From Corynebacterium pygosceleis (GTDB taxonomy: Bacteria; Actinomycetota; Actinomycetes; Mycobacteriales; Mycobacteriaceae): 64,000 nucleotides of DNA. Shown piece by piece: positions 28,805 to 37,679 of the stretch. A program made the translations under genes and the position numbers. The DNA is taken from assembly GCF_016595275.2 (NCBI RefSeq), contig NZ_JAENIQ020000003.1:124001-188000 (forward strand), read 5' to 3'. The notes under the pieces were generated by a model. The model saw only the letters and a list, made by a program, of their open reading frames with translations, was not told where the DNA came from and did no database searches. Within the stretch, counting starts at the first letter, position 1; each line of letters starts with the position of its first letter.

Positions 28805-28857
28805 GAACCCCCGCCTCCCCTCCGTCACGAACCGGCGGAAAAGGGGAGCGGGGGTTC
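28805..28857 (+). terminator. Hairpin after YccA-family gene
   Basis: GAACCCCCGC(C)TCCCC pairs with GGGGAGCGGGGGTTC across a 22-nt loop (one bulge), 26 bases after the stop. Confidence 0.55.
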
Positions 28858-28945
28858 CGTCATGTCCGCACCGCCCCCGACCCACGGATCCGGGACACCC
28901 GGGCGCGCGGTGCACGGAGGCGCGGTCAGATGACCGACAGAGGAA

Positions 28946-28978
28946 AACCGGCGACCACATGCTCAGTGGCCGCCGGTT
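28946..28978 (-). terminator. Hairpin after the convergent lipoprotein gene
   Basis: AACCGGCG-A-CCA pairs with TGG-C-CGCCGGTT around a 9-nt loop, about 26 bases beyond the lipoprotein stop. Confidence 0.5.
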
Positions 28979-29003
28979 CTCTGCGGGAAAGGGGAAAGAG
29001 ACC

Positions 29004-29546
29004 CTACAGGGCGACGGTCTCCCCGTCGACGGTGATCTGGGTGAACGCCGGGCCCTGCGGTGTGTTGCGCGGCAGGCTCAGAACCACATCGACGTCGAGG
29101 ACGGTCTTCTCCTCACCCTCGGCACAGTTCGGCTCGCAGGTGTTGGTCACACGGCTGGCGGTACCGACGGCCTGCTCCTCATCCCACCTGGTCCAGACGA
29201 TGTCCACGAGACGGTCATCATTGCCGGAGCACGCGAGGTTCAGCGTCGACGGACGCTGGGTCGGTGCACTGACGCAGTTGATGACCCCGGGAAGGGTCTC
29301 GGGCTCCGCCGTGCCGCTCGTCGTGGTGGTCGATGACGTCTCCGACGTCGAGTCGTGCGCCGACCCGCTGTGTGCGGGGGAGGTCGTCATCGCGGTGGTC
29401 TCGTCCATCTCGATGCTCGCCGGAGAGGACAGCTCCCCGGCGGTGACGACACGCTCATCGGTCGGAACCTCGTGGGGAGGGGAACAGGCCGCGAGTGCCA
29501 GGGCAGCCGCGGCGAGCGCGGCGAGGGAACGGGTACGGGTGGTCAT
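29004..29546 (-). CDS. Putative secreted lipoprotein
   Basis: A 180-residue protein. Residues 1-21 form a lipoprotein signal with a perfect lipobox LAAC (lipidated Cys21). A Ser/Thr-rich linker of about 60 residues follows, then a globular part (about 88-180) with four cysteines ([23 protein letters not shown]) that could form two disulfides, and the closing [12 protein letters not shown]. The greA gene starts upstream on the same strand but ends only 33 nt before this one, so co-transcription with greA is likely. No family is recognised. Confidence 0.8.
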   Translation of the reverse strand: MTTRTRSLAALAAAALALAACSPPHEVPTDERVVTAGELSSPASIEMDETTAMTTSPAHSGSAHDSTSETSSTTTTSGTAEPETLPGVINCVSAPTQRPSTLNLACSGNDDRLVDIVWTRWDEEQAVGTASRVTNTCEPNCAEGEEKTVLDVDVVLSLPRNTPQGPAFTQITVDGETVAL

Positions 29547-29579
29547 GATCGTGTCCGGGCCTTTCGTGTAGGGGCTGGT

Positions 29580-30107
29580 CTACTGGTTCTGGGCGCGCAA
29601 CGTCGCGTACTTCTCGGAGTTGTACGGCTCCGCGGAGACGACCGTGACGGTGATGACCCGACCGTTCGGTGCGGTGTACTCGCGGGTCTCACCTTCGCGG
29701 GCGCCCAGTACGGCGGCACCCAGCGGAGCCTGCTCCGAGTAGGTCTCCAGGTCCTTGTTGTCACTCGCCGCAGCACGGGTACCGATCAGGAAGGTCTCCT
29801 TCTGGGACTCGTCACCGTCGTAGTAGACGTGAACGACGGAACCGACGTGCGCCACACCCTCCTCGACGGCGGCGCGCTCCGTGGTGGAGTTCGCCAGGAT
29901 CTGGGAGATCTGCTGGATGCGGGCCTCCTCCTCGACCTGCATCTCGCGGGCCGCGTCGTAACCGGCGTTCTCCTTGAGGTCACCCTCTTCACGACGCTCG
30001 TTGATCTCCGCAGCGACCACCGGCCGGTGGGCGATGAGCTCATTGAGCTCCGCCTCGAGCTTCTTCTTGGTTTCCGGGGTGATGTACTGCTTCTGAATGT
30101 CAGCCAT
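29580..30107 (-). CDS. greA: Transcription elongation factor GreA
   Basis: A 175-residue secondary-channel factor that stimulates RNA polymerase to cleave backtracked transcripts. The N-terminal coiled coil (residues about 8-80) carries the GDLKENAGYDAAREMQ motif with the catalytic acidic tip (D43, E46 region), and the C-terminal FKBP-like domain ends with APNGRVITVTVVSAEPY. The start ATG 30105-30107 gives MADIQKQYITPETKKKLEAE, as in the family. The frame stays open a further 88 codons upstream through a structured leader; that part has no GreA similarity. Confidence 0.96.
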   Translation of the reverse strand: MADIQKQYITPETKKKLEAELNELIAHRPVVAAEINERREEGDLKENAGYDAAREMQVEEEARIQQISQILANSTTERAAVEEGVAHVGSVVHVYYDGDESQKETFLIGTRAAASDNKDLETYSEQAPLGAAVLGAREGETREYTAPNGRVITVTVVSAEPYNSEKYATLRAQNQ

Positions 30108-30434
30108 GGTGTCGGTGCCTTCCCAGTTTTCGTCGTCGTGGCCGAACGGCGGCGGGTGCACACCGTCCGACCTGCCCTGCGCCGATGAGGTACCGGAACA
30201 CACGCACGTCGCCGACGGCGACTGTTCCCCGACAGCTGACAGTGCCCCGGGTGCCCGCACGCGAAAGACACCGAGGTGTCCGGGTGCGGCCCACGGGGCG
30301 TGACTGTGGTGCCTTCTGCGTGGACGCCGGTGAACGGCACCCACGGATCGGGGAACAACGCCACCGGACACACGAGTGTCGTCAGGGCTGTTTCGCGATG
30401 GATTCTAACACACGGGACGTCGGGACGGACCCGT
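30108..30434 (-). other. Long greA upstream region, probable structured 5' leader
   Basis: This 327-nt gap has no convincing gene. On the minus strand a TAGAAT -10 box (complement of 30400-30405) would give a leader of about 290 nt before greA. Hairpins visible inside include GTCGCC-GTC-GGCGAC and the larger element annotated separately. Confidence 0.45.
30245..30298 (-). ncRNA. Candidate structured leader element of greA
   Basis: Read on the minus strand, a closed three-layer stem forms. The outer arms are CCCCGTGGG and CCCGGGG, the middle stem is CCGCAC/GTGCGG, and the apical hairpin is GACACC-TC-GGTGTC. It lies about 140 nt upstream of the greA start. It could be an attenuator or protein-binding leader. 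No known riboswitch class is recognised. Confidence 0.35.
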
Positions 30435-30893
30435 TCAGCGGGGCTCCGACTCCGTCAGATAGGCCGGAACCTTCTCGTGGCAGCCGTAAACCTTTCCGGC
30501 GACGGGCAACCCGCGCGTCGGGATCTCCACGGTGTACCGCTCAGTGGACTCCCCGCCCGGCGGAATGAGGAACTCCCGGCGCCCGACCTCGATCTTGTCG
30601 TAGTCCAGGGCCTGGATGACGCAGTAACTGTCGGTGTCCGTGTTCTTCCTGGTGACGTCGACGAACATCCGCAGGGTCGACTCATCCTCAGTGCGTTCGA
30701 AACCGGAGGTGGTCGCGCTCACCGTCGCGGCGGCCGTCTTCTGGAAATACTGGACGGTGACCACCACCGCCGCGACGAGGAACAGGACCGACCCGATCGC
30801 GATGATCCGGCCCGAGAGGTTTCCCCGGCTACCGTCGGCGGTGACGGCGTAGCGGTCCGACGGGAGGGATGGGCGGTGGGGCCGGTTCTCCAC
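30435..30893 (-). CDS. DUF4307-family membrane protein
   Basis: A 152-residue protein with a single membrane helix (IIAIGSVLFLVAAVVVTVQYF, about residues 30-50) after a short basic cytoplasmic tail beginning PSLPSDRYAV. The extracytoplasmic domain has the two family cysteines (SYCVIQALDYDK and KVYGCHEKVP), likely a disulfide. The gene is divergent from mca, an arrangement common in mycothiol-producing actinobacteria, so it may belong to envelope or thiol physiology; that is inference. The start is GTG, with GGAAA about 10 nt upstream. Confidence 0.85.
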   Translation of the reverse strand: MENRPHRPSLPSDRYAVTADGSRGNLSGRIIAIGSVLFLVAAVVVTVQYFQKTAAATVSATTSGFERTEDESTLRMFVDVTRKNTDTDSYCVIQALDYDKIEVGRREFLIPPGGESTERYTVEIPTRGLPVAGKVYGCHEKVPAYLTESEPR

Positions 30894-31097
30894 GGTGGCG
30901 GTTTCCTGTCTGTCCGAACGTCCGACCCCGGGCGTGACCGGTGCCGGCGCACCTCATCGGGGTGCACGGCACCATGATAGACCGGCCCCGGGGTGGCGGT
31001 GCGGACCGGTTCCGGGGTTGTCTAGGATGAGGGGACGCAGCCGCCGGTGGGGACGTCCTCCGGCGCACCGGACCCCAGGAAGAAGGACGACGACACC

Positions 31098-31973
31098 GTG
31101 AGCCAGCAGCGCCTACTCGCCATCCACGCACACCCGGATGATGAGGCCAGCAAAGGGGCGGCGACACTCGCCCGCTACTCCGCCGAAGGCGTCGACACCA
31201 TGGTGGTCACCTGCACCGGCGGCGAACGTGGCTCGATCCTCAATCCGGCCATGAACCGGCCCGGCGTGCTGGAGAACATGGACCAGATCCGGCGCGGGGA
31301 GATGGCCGCCGCGGCGCGTGCCCTCGGCTGCCGGCACGCCTGGCTCGGGTACGTCGATTCCGGGCTCCCCGAGGGGGATCCGCCGCCACCGCTGCCGGAG
31401 GGATGTTTCGCCCTCGAGGACAACGACCACGTCGTGCGGAAACTCGTCCGGATCATCCGGGAGTTCCGCCCGCAGGTCATCATCACCTACGACGAGAACG
31501 GCGGATACCCGCACCCGGACCATCTGAAGGTCCACGAGGTGTCGATGATCGCCTGGGACGTCGCCGGGGACCCGGGCTACCATCCGGAGCTCGGGGAACC
31601 GTACACGCCCCTGAAGCTCTACTACACCCACGGCTTCATCCGGCAGCGGATGCAGCTGTTCCACGATGAGCTCGTCGCCGCAGGTCGCCCCAGTCCGTTC
31701 GGGCCGATGCTGGAACGGTGGAGCAGTGACCGTGCGGACATCATGGCGAGGGTCACGACGCAGGTGCCGTGCGCCGACCACTTCGACAGTCGCGATGATG
31801 CTCTCCGGGCGCACGCGACGCAGATCGATCCCGCGGGGATGTTCTTCGCCACGCCGGTCGACGTGCAGCGTAAACTGTGGCCGACGGAAGAATTTGAACT
31901 CGCGCGGACCAGGGTGCAGACGACCCTCCCGGAAACGGATCTGTTCGCGGGTATCGGAACAGAGGAGAACTAG
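31098..31973 (+). CDS. mca: Mycothiol S-conjugate amidase
   Basis: A 291-residue zinc amidase that cleaves mycothiol adducts of toxins to a mercapturate and GlcN-inositol. The PIG-L/LmbE zinc motif AHPDDE (residues 11-16) and the second ligand motif GYPHPDHLKVH are present. TCTGGERGSILNPAMNRP and WLGYVDSGLPEGDPPPPLP distinguish Mca from the shorter MshB, with which it shares a fold. GTG 31098 is the start; GGAAGAAGGA upstream provides the ribosome site. It is followed without a gap by a small membrane protein. Confidence 0.93.
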   Translation: MSQQRLLAIHAHPDDEASKGAATLARYSAEGVDTMVVTCTGGERGSILNPAMNRPGVLENMDQIRRGEMAAAARALGCRHAWLGYVDSGLPEGDPPPPLPEGCFALEDNDHVVRKLVRIIREFRPQVIITYDENGGYPHPDHLKVHEVSMIAWDVAGDPGYHPELGEPYTPLKLYYTHGFIRQRMQLFHDELVAAGRPSPFGPMLERWSSDRADIMARVTTQVPCADHFDSRDDALRAHATQIDPAGMFFATPVDVQRKLWPTEEFELARTRVQTTLPETDLFAGIGTEEN

Positions 31974-32255
31974 ATGGACATCCAGGGCATCGCGGGTGTC
32001 ATTCTCGCGCAGGCGGAACGGTCCGGACCGCTGGGGCCGGAGTTCGGCAAGGCGTCACCCGTGGGGTTGTTCGTGCTCGTGCTCCTCGGGGCCATCGTGC
32101 TCTACATCGGGTGGGCCCTGAGTCGACGCGTCCGCGGCATGGCCCGGAGAAGGGAGTTCGCCGAGGCGCACGGTATCGACCCCTTCGACCAGGAGGCCGT
32201 GGACAGGGCGATGGCCGACGCCGGGTTGACCTCACCGAAACGCCGCTGGTTCTGA
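31974..32255 (+). CDS. Small single-pass membrane protein in the mca operon
   Basis: A 93-residue protein. A short extracytoplasmic or periplasm-facing N-terminus (MDIQGIAGVILAQAERSG) precedes one helix (VGLFVLVLLGAIVLYIGWAL, about 30-49). The basic cytoplasmic tail RRVRGMARRREFAEAHGIDP follows and ends in PKRRWF. Its ATG directly follows the mca TAG, so it is translated from the same message. Similar small partners follow mca in other corynebacteria to my knowledge, but no function is known. Confidence 0.85.
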   Translation: MDIQGIAGVILAQAERSGPLGPEFGKASPVGLFVLVLLGAIVLYIGWALSRRVRGMARRREFAEAHGIDPFDQEAVDRAMADAGLTSPKRRWF

Positions 32256-32340
32256 CGGTCCGCTCCGGCGGAACCGCCGGGTTGACCGGGGGAGTCGCCC
32301 CGCGCTCCACCCTGTGCCCCTCCCGTGGCCGGAAGGCTAC

Positions 32341-32346
32341 TAGAAT
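32341..32346 (+). promoter_or_regulatory. -10 box TAGAAT of a leaderless promoter
   Basis: TAGAAT ends 7 nt before the uppS GTG (32354), with no Shine-Dalgarno sequence. Confidence 0.65.
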
Positions 32347-32353
32347 CGGGTGC

Positions 32354-33124
32354 GTGAAACTTATTCCGCAACTGCTTTATCCGCTCTACGAGAACCGGCT
32401 GCGCCGTGAGATCCGCGGACGTCGGCGACCGAAGCACGTTGCGGTGATGTGCGACGGCAACCGGAGATGGGCCCGCGAGGCGGGTTTCGCCGACGTCAGT
32501 CACGGGCACCGTGTCGGTGCGAAGAAGATCGGTGAGATGGTCCGCTGGTGTGATGAGACCGGCGTCGAACTCGTCACCGTCTACCTGCTGTCCACCGAGA
32601 ACCTCGGGCGGGCGGAAGATGAGCTGCAGCTGCTGTTCGACATCATCGGCGACGTCGTCGATGAACTCGCGGATCCCGAGACCAACTGCCGGGTCCGGCT
32701 CGTCGGCCACCTCGACCTGCTCCCGGACCACTTCGCGGAACGGTTGCGTGCCGCCACCCGGAAGACCGGGGAACACACCGGTGTCACCGTGAACGTGGCC
32801 GTCGGCTACGGCGGGCGGCAGGAGATCGTCGACGCGGTCCGGGATCTCGTCGCGGAGAAGGCCGGCGAAGGCCTCACCCCGGAACAGATGGTGGGGGAGA
32901 TCAGCGTCGACTCGATCTCCAGGCATCTCTACACCTCCGGGCAACCGGATCCCGACCTGGTCATCCGGACATCCGGGGAACAACGCCTCTCCGGATTTCT
33001 GCTGTGGCAGGCCGCCTACTCCGAGATCTGGTTCACGGACACCTACTGGCCGGCGTTCCGGAGGATCGATTTCCTCCGGGCACTGCGCTCCTACGCGTTC
33101 CGGAGCAGGCGCTTCGGAAAATAA
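32354..33124 (+). CDS. uppS: cis-Prenyltransferase, UppS/Z-farnesyl diphosphate synthase type
   Basis: A 256-residue cis-isoprenyl diphosphate synthase. The catalytic Asp and phosphate-binding loop are in VAVMCDGNRRWA (Asp34, Asn36, Arg37). VYLLSTENLGR, NVAVGYGGRQEIVDAV, and the C-terminal PDPDLVIRTSGEQRLSGFLLWQ and YSEIWF motifs follow. Actinobacteria carry two such enzymes; the copy beside coaA and glyA corresponds to Rv1086 of M. tuberculosis, a short-chain Z,E-farnesyl diphosphate synthase, and the N-terminal PLYENRLR resembles it. Product length is therefore likely C15, which is inference. Leaderless GTG start. Confidence 0.9.
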   Translation: MKLIPQLLYPLYENRLRREIRGRRRPKHVAVMCDGNRRWAREAGFADVSHGHRVGAKKIGEMVRWCDETGVELVTVYLLSTENLGRAEDELQLLFDIIGDVVDELADPETNCRVRLVGHLDLLPDHFAERLRAATRKTGEHTGVTVNVAVGYGGRQEIVDAVRDLVAEKAGEGLTPEQMVGEISVDSISRHLYTSGQPDPDLVIRTSGEQRLSGFLLWQAAYSEIWFTDTYWPAFRRIDFLRALRSYAFRSRRFGK

Positions 33125-33148
33125 CCCTTTCCCAGGGAGGACCCACCG

Positions 33149-33685
33149 ATGAACACGCCCGCGTTGACCGTCATCTTCGACTCCGTCTACGGATCGACCG
33201 AACACTACGCCCGGACCTTCGCCGAACGCCTGGGGGTCGCCCCGATCGCCCTGTCGGACGTCCCCTCCTCCGTCGGACAGCTCCCGGGAACCGGGCCCGT
33301 GGTGGTGTTCTCCCCGAACTACGCGGGCCAGATCAGCGGCGCGAAATGGCTCCGGGACGCGGACGACGGTGATCGTCCCGTCGCACTGGTGGTGATCGGC
33401 ATGAGCGTCAGTTCCTGGGCCCGGGAGAAGGACGGGGCGGCCAGGGCGTTGGGCGGAAACGCCGACCACGTGACCCGGTTCTACCTCCCCGGACGGCTCA
33501 ACCACTCACAACTCAGCCGCATACACAGGGGGACACTGTGGTCGCTCAACCAGATGCTGCGCCGCAAGTCCAACCGCAACGAGAACGAGGAGGAGATCGT
33601 CCGCCAGTACGGGCGCGACATCGACCGCGTCGATGACACGGAGCTCGATCCCGTGGAGCGGTGGGTCCGGGGAAACCTCACCTGA
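33149..33685 (+). CDS. Flavodoxin-like domain protein
   Basis: A 178-residue protein with a flavodoxin fold. The N-terminal beta1-P-loop VIFDSVYGSTEHYARTFAERL (FMN phosphate site SVYGSTEHYA) is followed by VVVFSPNYAGQISGAKWL and VALVVIGMS. It resembles the flavodoxin-type protoporphyrinogen oxidase/menaquinone-dependent group (HemG-like) in having FYLPGRLNHSQLSRIHRGTLW. The charged C-terminal helices (RRKSNRNENEEEIV) complete the domain. The start ATG has GGGAGG 8 nt upstream. It lies 24 nt downstream of uppS and probably shares its transcript. Substrate unknown. Confidence 0.82.
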   Translation: MNTPALTVIFDSVYGSTEHYARTFAERLGVAPIALSDVPSSVGQLPGTGPVVVFSPNYAGQISGAKWLRDADDGDRPVALVVIGMSVSSWAREKDGAARALGGNADHVTRFYLPGRLNHSQLSRIHRGTLWSLNQMLRRKSNRNENEEEIVRQYGRDIDRVDDTELDPVERWVRGNLT

Positions 33686-33712
33686 ACCGGACGTACGGTG
33701 CGTGCCGGTGAG

Positions 33713-34639
33713 CTAGATCTTCCGCATCCGGACCCGCTGAACCAGGTGGTCCCGGCCCTTCAGGAGCACCAGCGACGCCCGCACACGGGTCGGGAGGATG
33801 TTCTCCACCAGGTTCGGCAGATTCACGGACTGCCAGATCTCCCGGGCGATCCGGCGTGACTCCTCGTCATCCAGGTCCGCGAAGTGCGCGAAATGCGAAC
33901 CTGGCTTGCTGAACGACGTCGCCCGCAACGCCATGAACCGCCGGATGAACCACTCCTCGATGTCGTCCGTGTGCGCGTCCACGTAGACGGAGAAATCGAA
34001 CAGGTCACTGACCATCAGTGTCGGCCCCGTCTGCAGGACGTTCAGGCCCTCCAGGATGAGGATGTCCGGCTGCCGGACCTCGATCACCTCACCTGGCACC
34101 CGGTCATACAGCTCGTGCGAGTACACCGGCGCCTGACAGACCGGGCTACCCGACTTCACGTCCGTGACGAAGCGCATCAGGGCGCGCTGGTCGTAGCTCT
34201 CCGGGAAGCCCTTCCGTGTGGTCAACCCCCGGCGCTCCAGTTCGGCGGTGGGGTAGAGGAAACCGTCCGTGGTCACCAGATCGACCCGCGGATGGGACTC
34301 CCACCGCTGCAACAGAACCTGGAGCAGACGCGCCGTCGTCGACTTACCGACCGCGACGGACCCCGCGACGCCGATGATGAAGGGAACGTGCTCGACGGGC
34401 TTGTCCACGAACGTCGAGGTCGTACCGATCAGCTTCTTACGGGCCTTCACCCGCAGATGGATGAGGCGGGACAACGGGAGATAGACGTCCGCGACCTCAT
34501 CGAGGTCGATGTTCTCGCCGATACCGCGCAGCCGGACAACTTCATCGGCCGTCAGAACCTGCGGCATCGACTTACGCAGATGCCGCCATTCGGTCCGGTC
34601 GAAGTCCAGGTACGGGCTGATCTCCCGTGGGCGTGCCAT
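33713..34639 (-). CDS. coaA: Pantothenate kinase, type I (CoaA)
   Basis: A 308-residue P-loop kinase for the first step of coenzyme A synthesis. Walker [13 protein letters not shown] (90-101), [20 protein letters not shown], the RKGFPESYD pantothenate region, PVYSHELYD, and the C-terminal [17 protein letters not shown] are all present. ATG 34637-34639 gives [13 protein letters not shown], the actinobacterial family start; the frame is open 58 codons further but over promoter DNA. A CACAAT -10 box ends 6 nt upstream. It is convergent with the flavodoxin-like gene and divergent from glyA. Confidence 0.95.
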   Translation of the reverse strand: MARPREISPYLDFDRTEWRHLRKSMPQVLTADEVVRLRGIGENIDLDEVADVYLPLSRLIHLRVKARKKLIGTTSTFVDKPVEHVPFIIGVAGSVAVGKSTTARLLQVLLQRWESHPRVDLVTTDGFLYPTAELERRGLTTRKGFPESYDQRALMRFVTDVKSGSPVCQAPVYSHELYDRVPGEVIEVRQPDILILEGLNVLQTGPTLMVSDLFDFSVYVDAHTDDIEEWFIRRFMALRATSFSKPGSHFAHFADLDDEESRRIAREIWQSVNLPNLVENILPTRVRASLVLLKGRDHLVQRVRMRKI

Positions 34640-34645
34640 GCGTCC

Positions 34646-34651
34646 ATTGTG
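34646..34651 (-). promoter_or_regulatory. -10 box CACAAT of a leaderless promoter
   Basis: On the minus strand CACAAT ends 6 nt before the coaA ATG. No ribosome site is seen. Confidence 0.5.
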
Positions 34652-34813
34652 CACAATCCCCGGCGCCACCCCGACACGGGGGCCGGGTGCGCCCGGGAAC
34701 AGACCTCTCTGTCCACATTCCCGGCCGTGCGGGATAGACTGGCGGAGCATTTGAATATCCCGGGGCGTGGTCTTGTCCCGGGAGGTGCTGACACGAAGGG
34801 AAACCGGGCACAC

Positions 34814-36124
34814 ATGACCGAATCCACCTCCACCCCGAACGCCGACTCACGATGGCTTCCACTGACTGAACTCGACCCCGCCGTCGACCAGGTTCTCCGG
34901 GACGAACTCGCACGTCAGCGGGACACCCTCGAGATGATCGCGTCCGAGAACTTCGTCCCGCGCGGAGTGCTGCAGGCGCAGGGCTCCGTCCTGACGAACA
35001 AGTACGCGGAAGGCTACCCCGGCCGCCGCTACTACGGCGGCTGCGAACACGTCGACGTCGTCGAGGATCTCGCCCGTGACCGGGCCAAGGAGGTCTTCGG
35101 CGCCGAGTTCGCGAACGTCCAGCCGCACTCCGGTGCGCAGGCGAACGCCGCCGTTCTCATGGCACTGGCCAACCCCGGCGACAAGATCATGGGGCTCTCG
35201 CTGGCCCACGGTGGCCACCTCACCCACGGCATGAAGCTCAACTTCTCCGGCAAGCTCTACGAGGTCGCCGCCTACGGTGTCGAGGAGGACACGTTCCGCA
35301 TCGACATGGACCGCGTCCGTGAGCAGGCCATCAAGGAGAAGCCGCAGGTCCTCATCGCCGGCTGGTCCGCATACCCGCGCCACCAGGACTTCGCCGCGTT
35401 CCGGTCCATCGCCGACGAGGTCGGCGCGAAGCTGTGGGTCGACATGGCCCACTTCGCCGGTCTCGTCGCCGGTGGCGTGCACCCCTCCCCGGTCCCGCAC
35501 GCCGACGTCGTGTCCACCACCGTCCACAAGACCCTCGGCGGACCCCGTTCCGGCATGATCCTGGCGAAGCAGGAGTGGGCGAAGAAGCTCAACTCCTCCG
35601 TGTTCCCCGGCCAGCAGGGTGGCCCGCTCATGCACGTCGTCGCCGCGAAGGCCGTCGCCATGAAGATCGCCGGCTCCGAGGAGTTCGCCGCCCGCCAGCA
35701 GCGCACCCTCGACGGCGCCCGCATCCTCGCTGAGCGCCTCACCGGCTCCGACTGCACCGCCGCCGGTGTCGACGTCCTCACCGGCGGCACCGACGTCCAC
35801 CTCGTGCTCGCGGATCTCCGCAACAGCGAGCTCAACGGCCAGGAGGCCGAGGACCTGCTGCACCGGGTCGGCATCACCGTCAACCGCAACGCCGTGCCCT
35901 TCGACCCGCGCCCGCCGATGGTCACCTCCGGCCTGCGCATCGGCACCCCGGCGCTGGCCACCCGTGGCTTCGACGACGCCGCGTTCACCGAGGTCGCCGA
36001 CATCATCGGCACCGCCCTGGCGAACGGGAAGAACGCCGATGTCGACGCGCTGCGTGCCCGCACCGCGAAGCTCGCCGAGTCCTACCCGCTGTACGAGGGC
36101 CTCGAAGAGTGGAAGATGCTCTGA
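34814..36124 (+). CDS. glyA: Serine hydroxymethyltransferase
   Basis: A 436-residue PLP enzyme interconverting serine and glycine with transfer of the C1 unit to tetrahydrofolate. Substrate and cofactor motifs are [25 protein letters not shown], and [16 protein letters not shown] with Schiff-base Lys239. ATG 34814 has GAAGGGAAA about 10 nt upstream. The region between coaA and glyA (174 nt) holds a TAGACT-type -10 box (34735-34740), implying a leader of roughly 70 nt. An 18-bp hairpin follows the gene. The next gene is convergent. Confidence 0.97.
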   Translation: MTESTSTPNADSRWLPLTELDPAVDQVLRDELARQRDTLEMIASENFVPRGVLQAQGSVLTNKYAEGYPGRRYYGGCEHVDVVEDLARDRAKEVFGAEFANVQPHSGAQANAAVLMALANPGDKIMGLSLAHGGHLTHGMKLNFSGKLYEVAAYGVEEDTFRIDMDRVREQAIKEKPQVLIAGWSAYPRHQDFAAFRSIADEVGAKLWVDMAHFAGLVAGGVHPSPVPHADVVSTTVHKTLGGPRSGMILAKQEWAKKLNSSVFPGQQGGPLMHVVAAKAVAMKIAGSEEFAARQQRTLDGARILAERLTGSDCTAAGVDVLTGGTDVHLVLADLRNSELNGQEAEDLLHRVGITVNRNAVPFDPRPPMVTSGLRIGTPALATRGFDDAAFTEVADIIGTALANGKNADVDALRARTAKLAESYPLYEGLEEWKML

Positions 36125-36171
36125 TCCCTGCCGTACCAGGGCCGGATGACCGGTCCGCTCTGTGACACGGA

Positions 36172-36215
36172 AAACCGCCCGCCCCACCGTTTGCACCCGG
36201 TGGGGCGGGCGGTTT
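36172..36215. terminator. Bidirectional terminator between glyA and hydrolase gene
   Basis: A perfect 18-bp stem (AAACCGCCCGCCCCACCG and its complement) has an 8-nt loop. It is flanked by AAA on the left and TTTCTCTT on the right, so it can serve both convergent genes. Confidence 0.85.
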
Positions 36216-36241
36216 CTCTTCTGTTTCCCGTCCCGGCAGTA

Positions 36242-37039
36242 TCAGACCGCTGCGGTGAAGTGATCCGCCAGCAGCTGGTTCACCGCGGCCGCCTGTTCCA
36301 CGTTGACGAGGTGCGCGGCCGGTGAGATGGATTCGAGGCGGGCACCGGGTATCCCGTCGGCGAGGACGCGCACCATGTCCGGCGGGGTGGAGGGGTCGTC
36401 GGCGGCGGAGACGACCAGCGTCGGGGCGCTGATCTCGCCCAGCCGGGAACGGGAGTCGAACTCGGCGAGTGCCTCGCAGCACGCGGCGTAGCCCTCGTCC
36501 GGACAGGCGGACACCATGGCTTCGTAGTCGGCGAAGGCCCCCGCCTCACCGAACGTCGGGGTGAACCAGTTGTGCGCGACGGTGTGCGCCAGTGCCTCCG
36601 TTCCCTCCGAACGGACGGTGGCGGCCTTGTCCCGCCACGTCTTCTCCTCGCCGAACTTCGCCGCGGTGGACAACAGCGTCAGGCTGGTGACCCGTTCCGG
36701 GGCGTCGAGGGCGATCTGCTGGGCGATTGCGCCGCCGAGTGACAGGCCGACGATGTGCGCGCGCCGGACCCGCAGGTCGTCGAGGGTGTTGAGGACGTCC
36801 GCCGCGAGTTCCGGCATGGAGTAGGGGCCGTCCGGGACGGGGGAGGCGCCGTGCCCACGCAGATCGACGGCCACCAGCGGCCACTTCTCCGACAGCGGGC
36901 CGGTCTGCTCCTCCCACATCGAGCGGTCGGAGCCGAGCGAACCGATGAGGACGACGGGAATGGCGTCGGCGGTTTCCCCGGTGAGTTTCACGTCGAGTCG
37001 GACGGCGGGGCTCCCGCCGGTGTGGTTGTTCTCGGACAT
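36242..37039 (-). CDS. Alpha/beta hydrolase, enol-lactonase-like
   Basis: A 265-residue hydrolase. The oxyanion segment is VVLIGSLGSDRSMWEEQ, followed by VAVDLRGHGAS, the nucleophile elbow GLSLGGA (Ser near 101), the acid in VVSAADDPSTPP and the catalytic His in SPAAHLVNVEQ. This order resembles 3-oxoadipate enol-lactonase (PcaD), but no protocatechuate genes lie nearby, so another ester or lactone is equally possible. The second ATG (37037-37039) is preferred, with AAGGA 12 nt upstream; the first ATG (37049-37051) has the site touching it. Confidence 0.85.
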   Translation of the reverse strand: MSENNHTGGSPAVRLDVKLTGETADAIPVVLIGSLGSDRSMWEEQTGPLSEKWPLVAVDLRGHGASPVPDGPYSMPELAADVLNTLDDLRVRRAHIVGLSLGGAIAQQIALDAPERVTSLTLLSTAAKFGEEKTWRDKAATVRSEGTEALAHTVAHNWFTPTFGEAGAFADYEAMVSACPDEGYAACCEALAEFDSRSRLGEISAPTLVVSAADDPSTPPDMVRVLADGIPGARLESISPAAHLVNVEQAAAVNQLLADHFTAAV

Positions 37040-37152
37040 GGAGCGGATCATCCTTCCGTCACCGACCGGGCGACCGGTGGTGTGGTCTCGGTGTGTCTGG
37101 TCGTACTCGGATCACCGCCGAGTGTAGTGGTGTGTCACCGCGTGGGGGTGGG

Positions 37153-37317
37153 TCAACTCCGTCCGAAGAGCCGGGAGAGGAATCCGGTCGCGGGTTCATC
37201 GGCGTGCCCCGGGCAGCGCTCGGCCTTCGGGACGCCGCGCATGACCTGTTCGACGTGTTGGCCGCATCCGGCCCAGGTGGTTTTTCCGCATCTGCGGCAG
37301 GTGACTGCTCGGCACAT
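37153..37317 (-). CDS. Small Cys/His-rich protein downstream of CsoR/CstR-like regulator
   Basis: A 54-residue protein starting MCRAVTCRRCGKTTWAGCG, then QHVEQVMRGVPKAERCPGH and a basic tail LSRLFGRS. Cys2, Cys7, Cys10, Cys18 and a later Cys-x2-His make at least one zinc or metal knuckle plausible. GGAGG 5-9 nt before ATG 37315-37317 is a strong ribosome site. It lies 56 nt after the CsoR/CstR-like gene on the same strand and is the only other gene under that operator. Similar tiny proteins occur in actinobacteria, with no assigned role that I know of. Confidence 0.75.
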   Translation of the reverse strand: MCRAVTCRRCGKTTWAGCGQHVEQVMRGVPKAERCPGHADEPATGFLSRLFGRS

Positions 37318-37373
37318 AGTTTCCTCCGTGTGGGGTTGGGTTGTTGCGGGTGGTGGTTGCCGGGTGGTGCGGC

Positions 37374-37646
37374 TCAGGCGAGCATGAGGAACAGCTTCTC
37401 CAGTTCCTCGGGGGTCAGATCGCCGTCCTCCCGGGAGTCCTCGTCCCGGATGCAGTTCTTCATCGCTCCGGCGATGACGGCGTATCCGGCGCGGTCGAGG
37501 GCTGCGCTGAGTGCCGCGAGCTGGATGACGACGTCCCGGCAGGGCGCACCTGATTCGGCGGCCTCGATGACGGCGTTCAGCTGGCCCCGGGCCCGCCGCA
37601 GCCGGTTGAGGATGCGTTTCTTGTCCTCCGGGTTGAAATCGGGCAC
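37374..37646 (-). CDS. CsoR/CstR-family (DUF156) metal- or persulfide-sensing repressor
   Basis: A 90-residue all-helical repressor: helix 1 DKKRILNRLRRARGQLNAVIE, helix 2 from CRDVVIQLAALSAAL, and helix 3 ending AMKNC. Numbering from the GTG, Cys36 and Cys65 coincide with two of the three Cu(I) ligands of M. tuberculosis CsoR, but position 61 is Ala instead of the His ligand. Two conserved Cys without His is the pattern of persulfide-sensing CstR or related proteins, so copper sensing is unlikely. GTG 37644-37646 is preceded by AAAGGA 8 nt upstream. A perfect palindrome precedes it. Confidence 0.88.
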   Translation of the reverse strand: MPDFNPEDKKRILNRLRRARGQLNAVIEAAESGAPCRDVVIQLAALSAALDRAGYAVIAGAMKNCIRDEDSREDGDLTPEELEKLFLMLA

Positions 37647-37679
37647 GGTGTCCGTCCTTTCGCGGGAAGTGGAGCGAAG

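Noticed and set aside
30108..30371. N-terminal extension of GreA by 88 residues
   Set aside because: The frame is open but the added residues have no GreA similarity, and the region folds into strong hairpins; MADIQKQY is the family start.
34640..34813. N-terminal extension of CoaA by 58 residues
   Set aside because: It would cover the coaA-glyA promoter region and has no family similarity.
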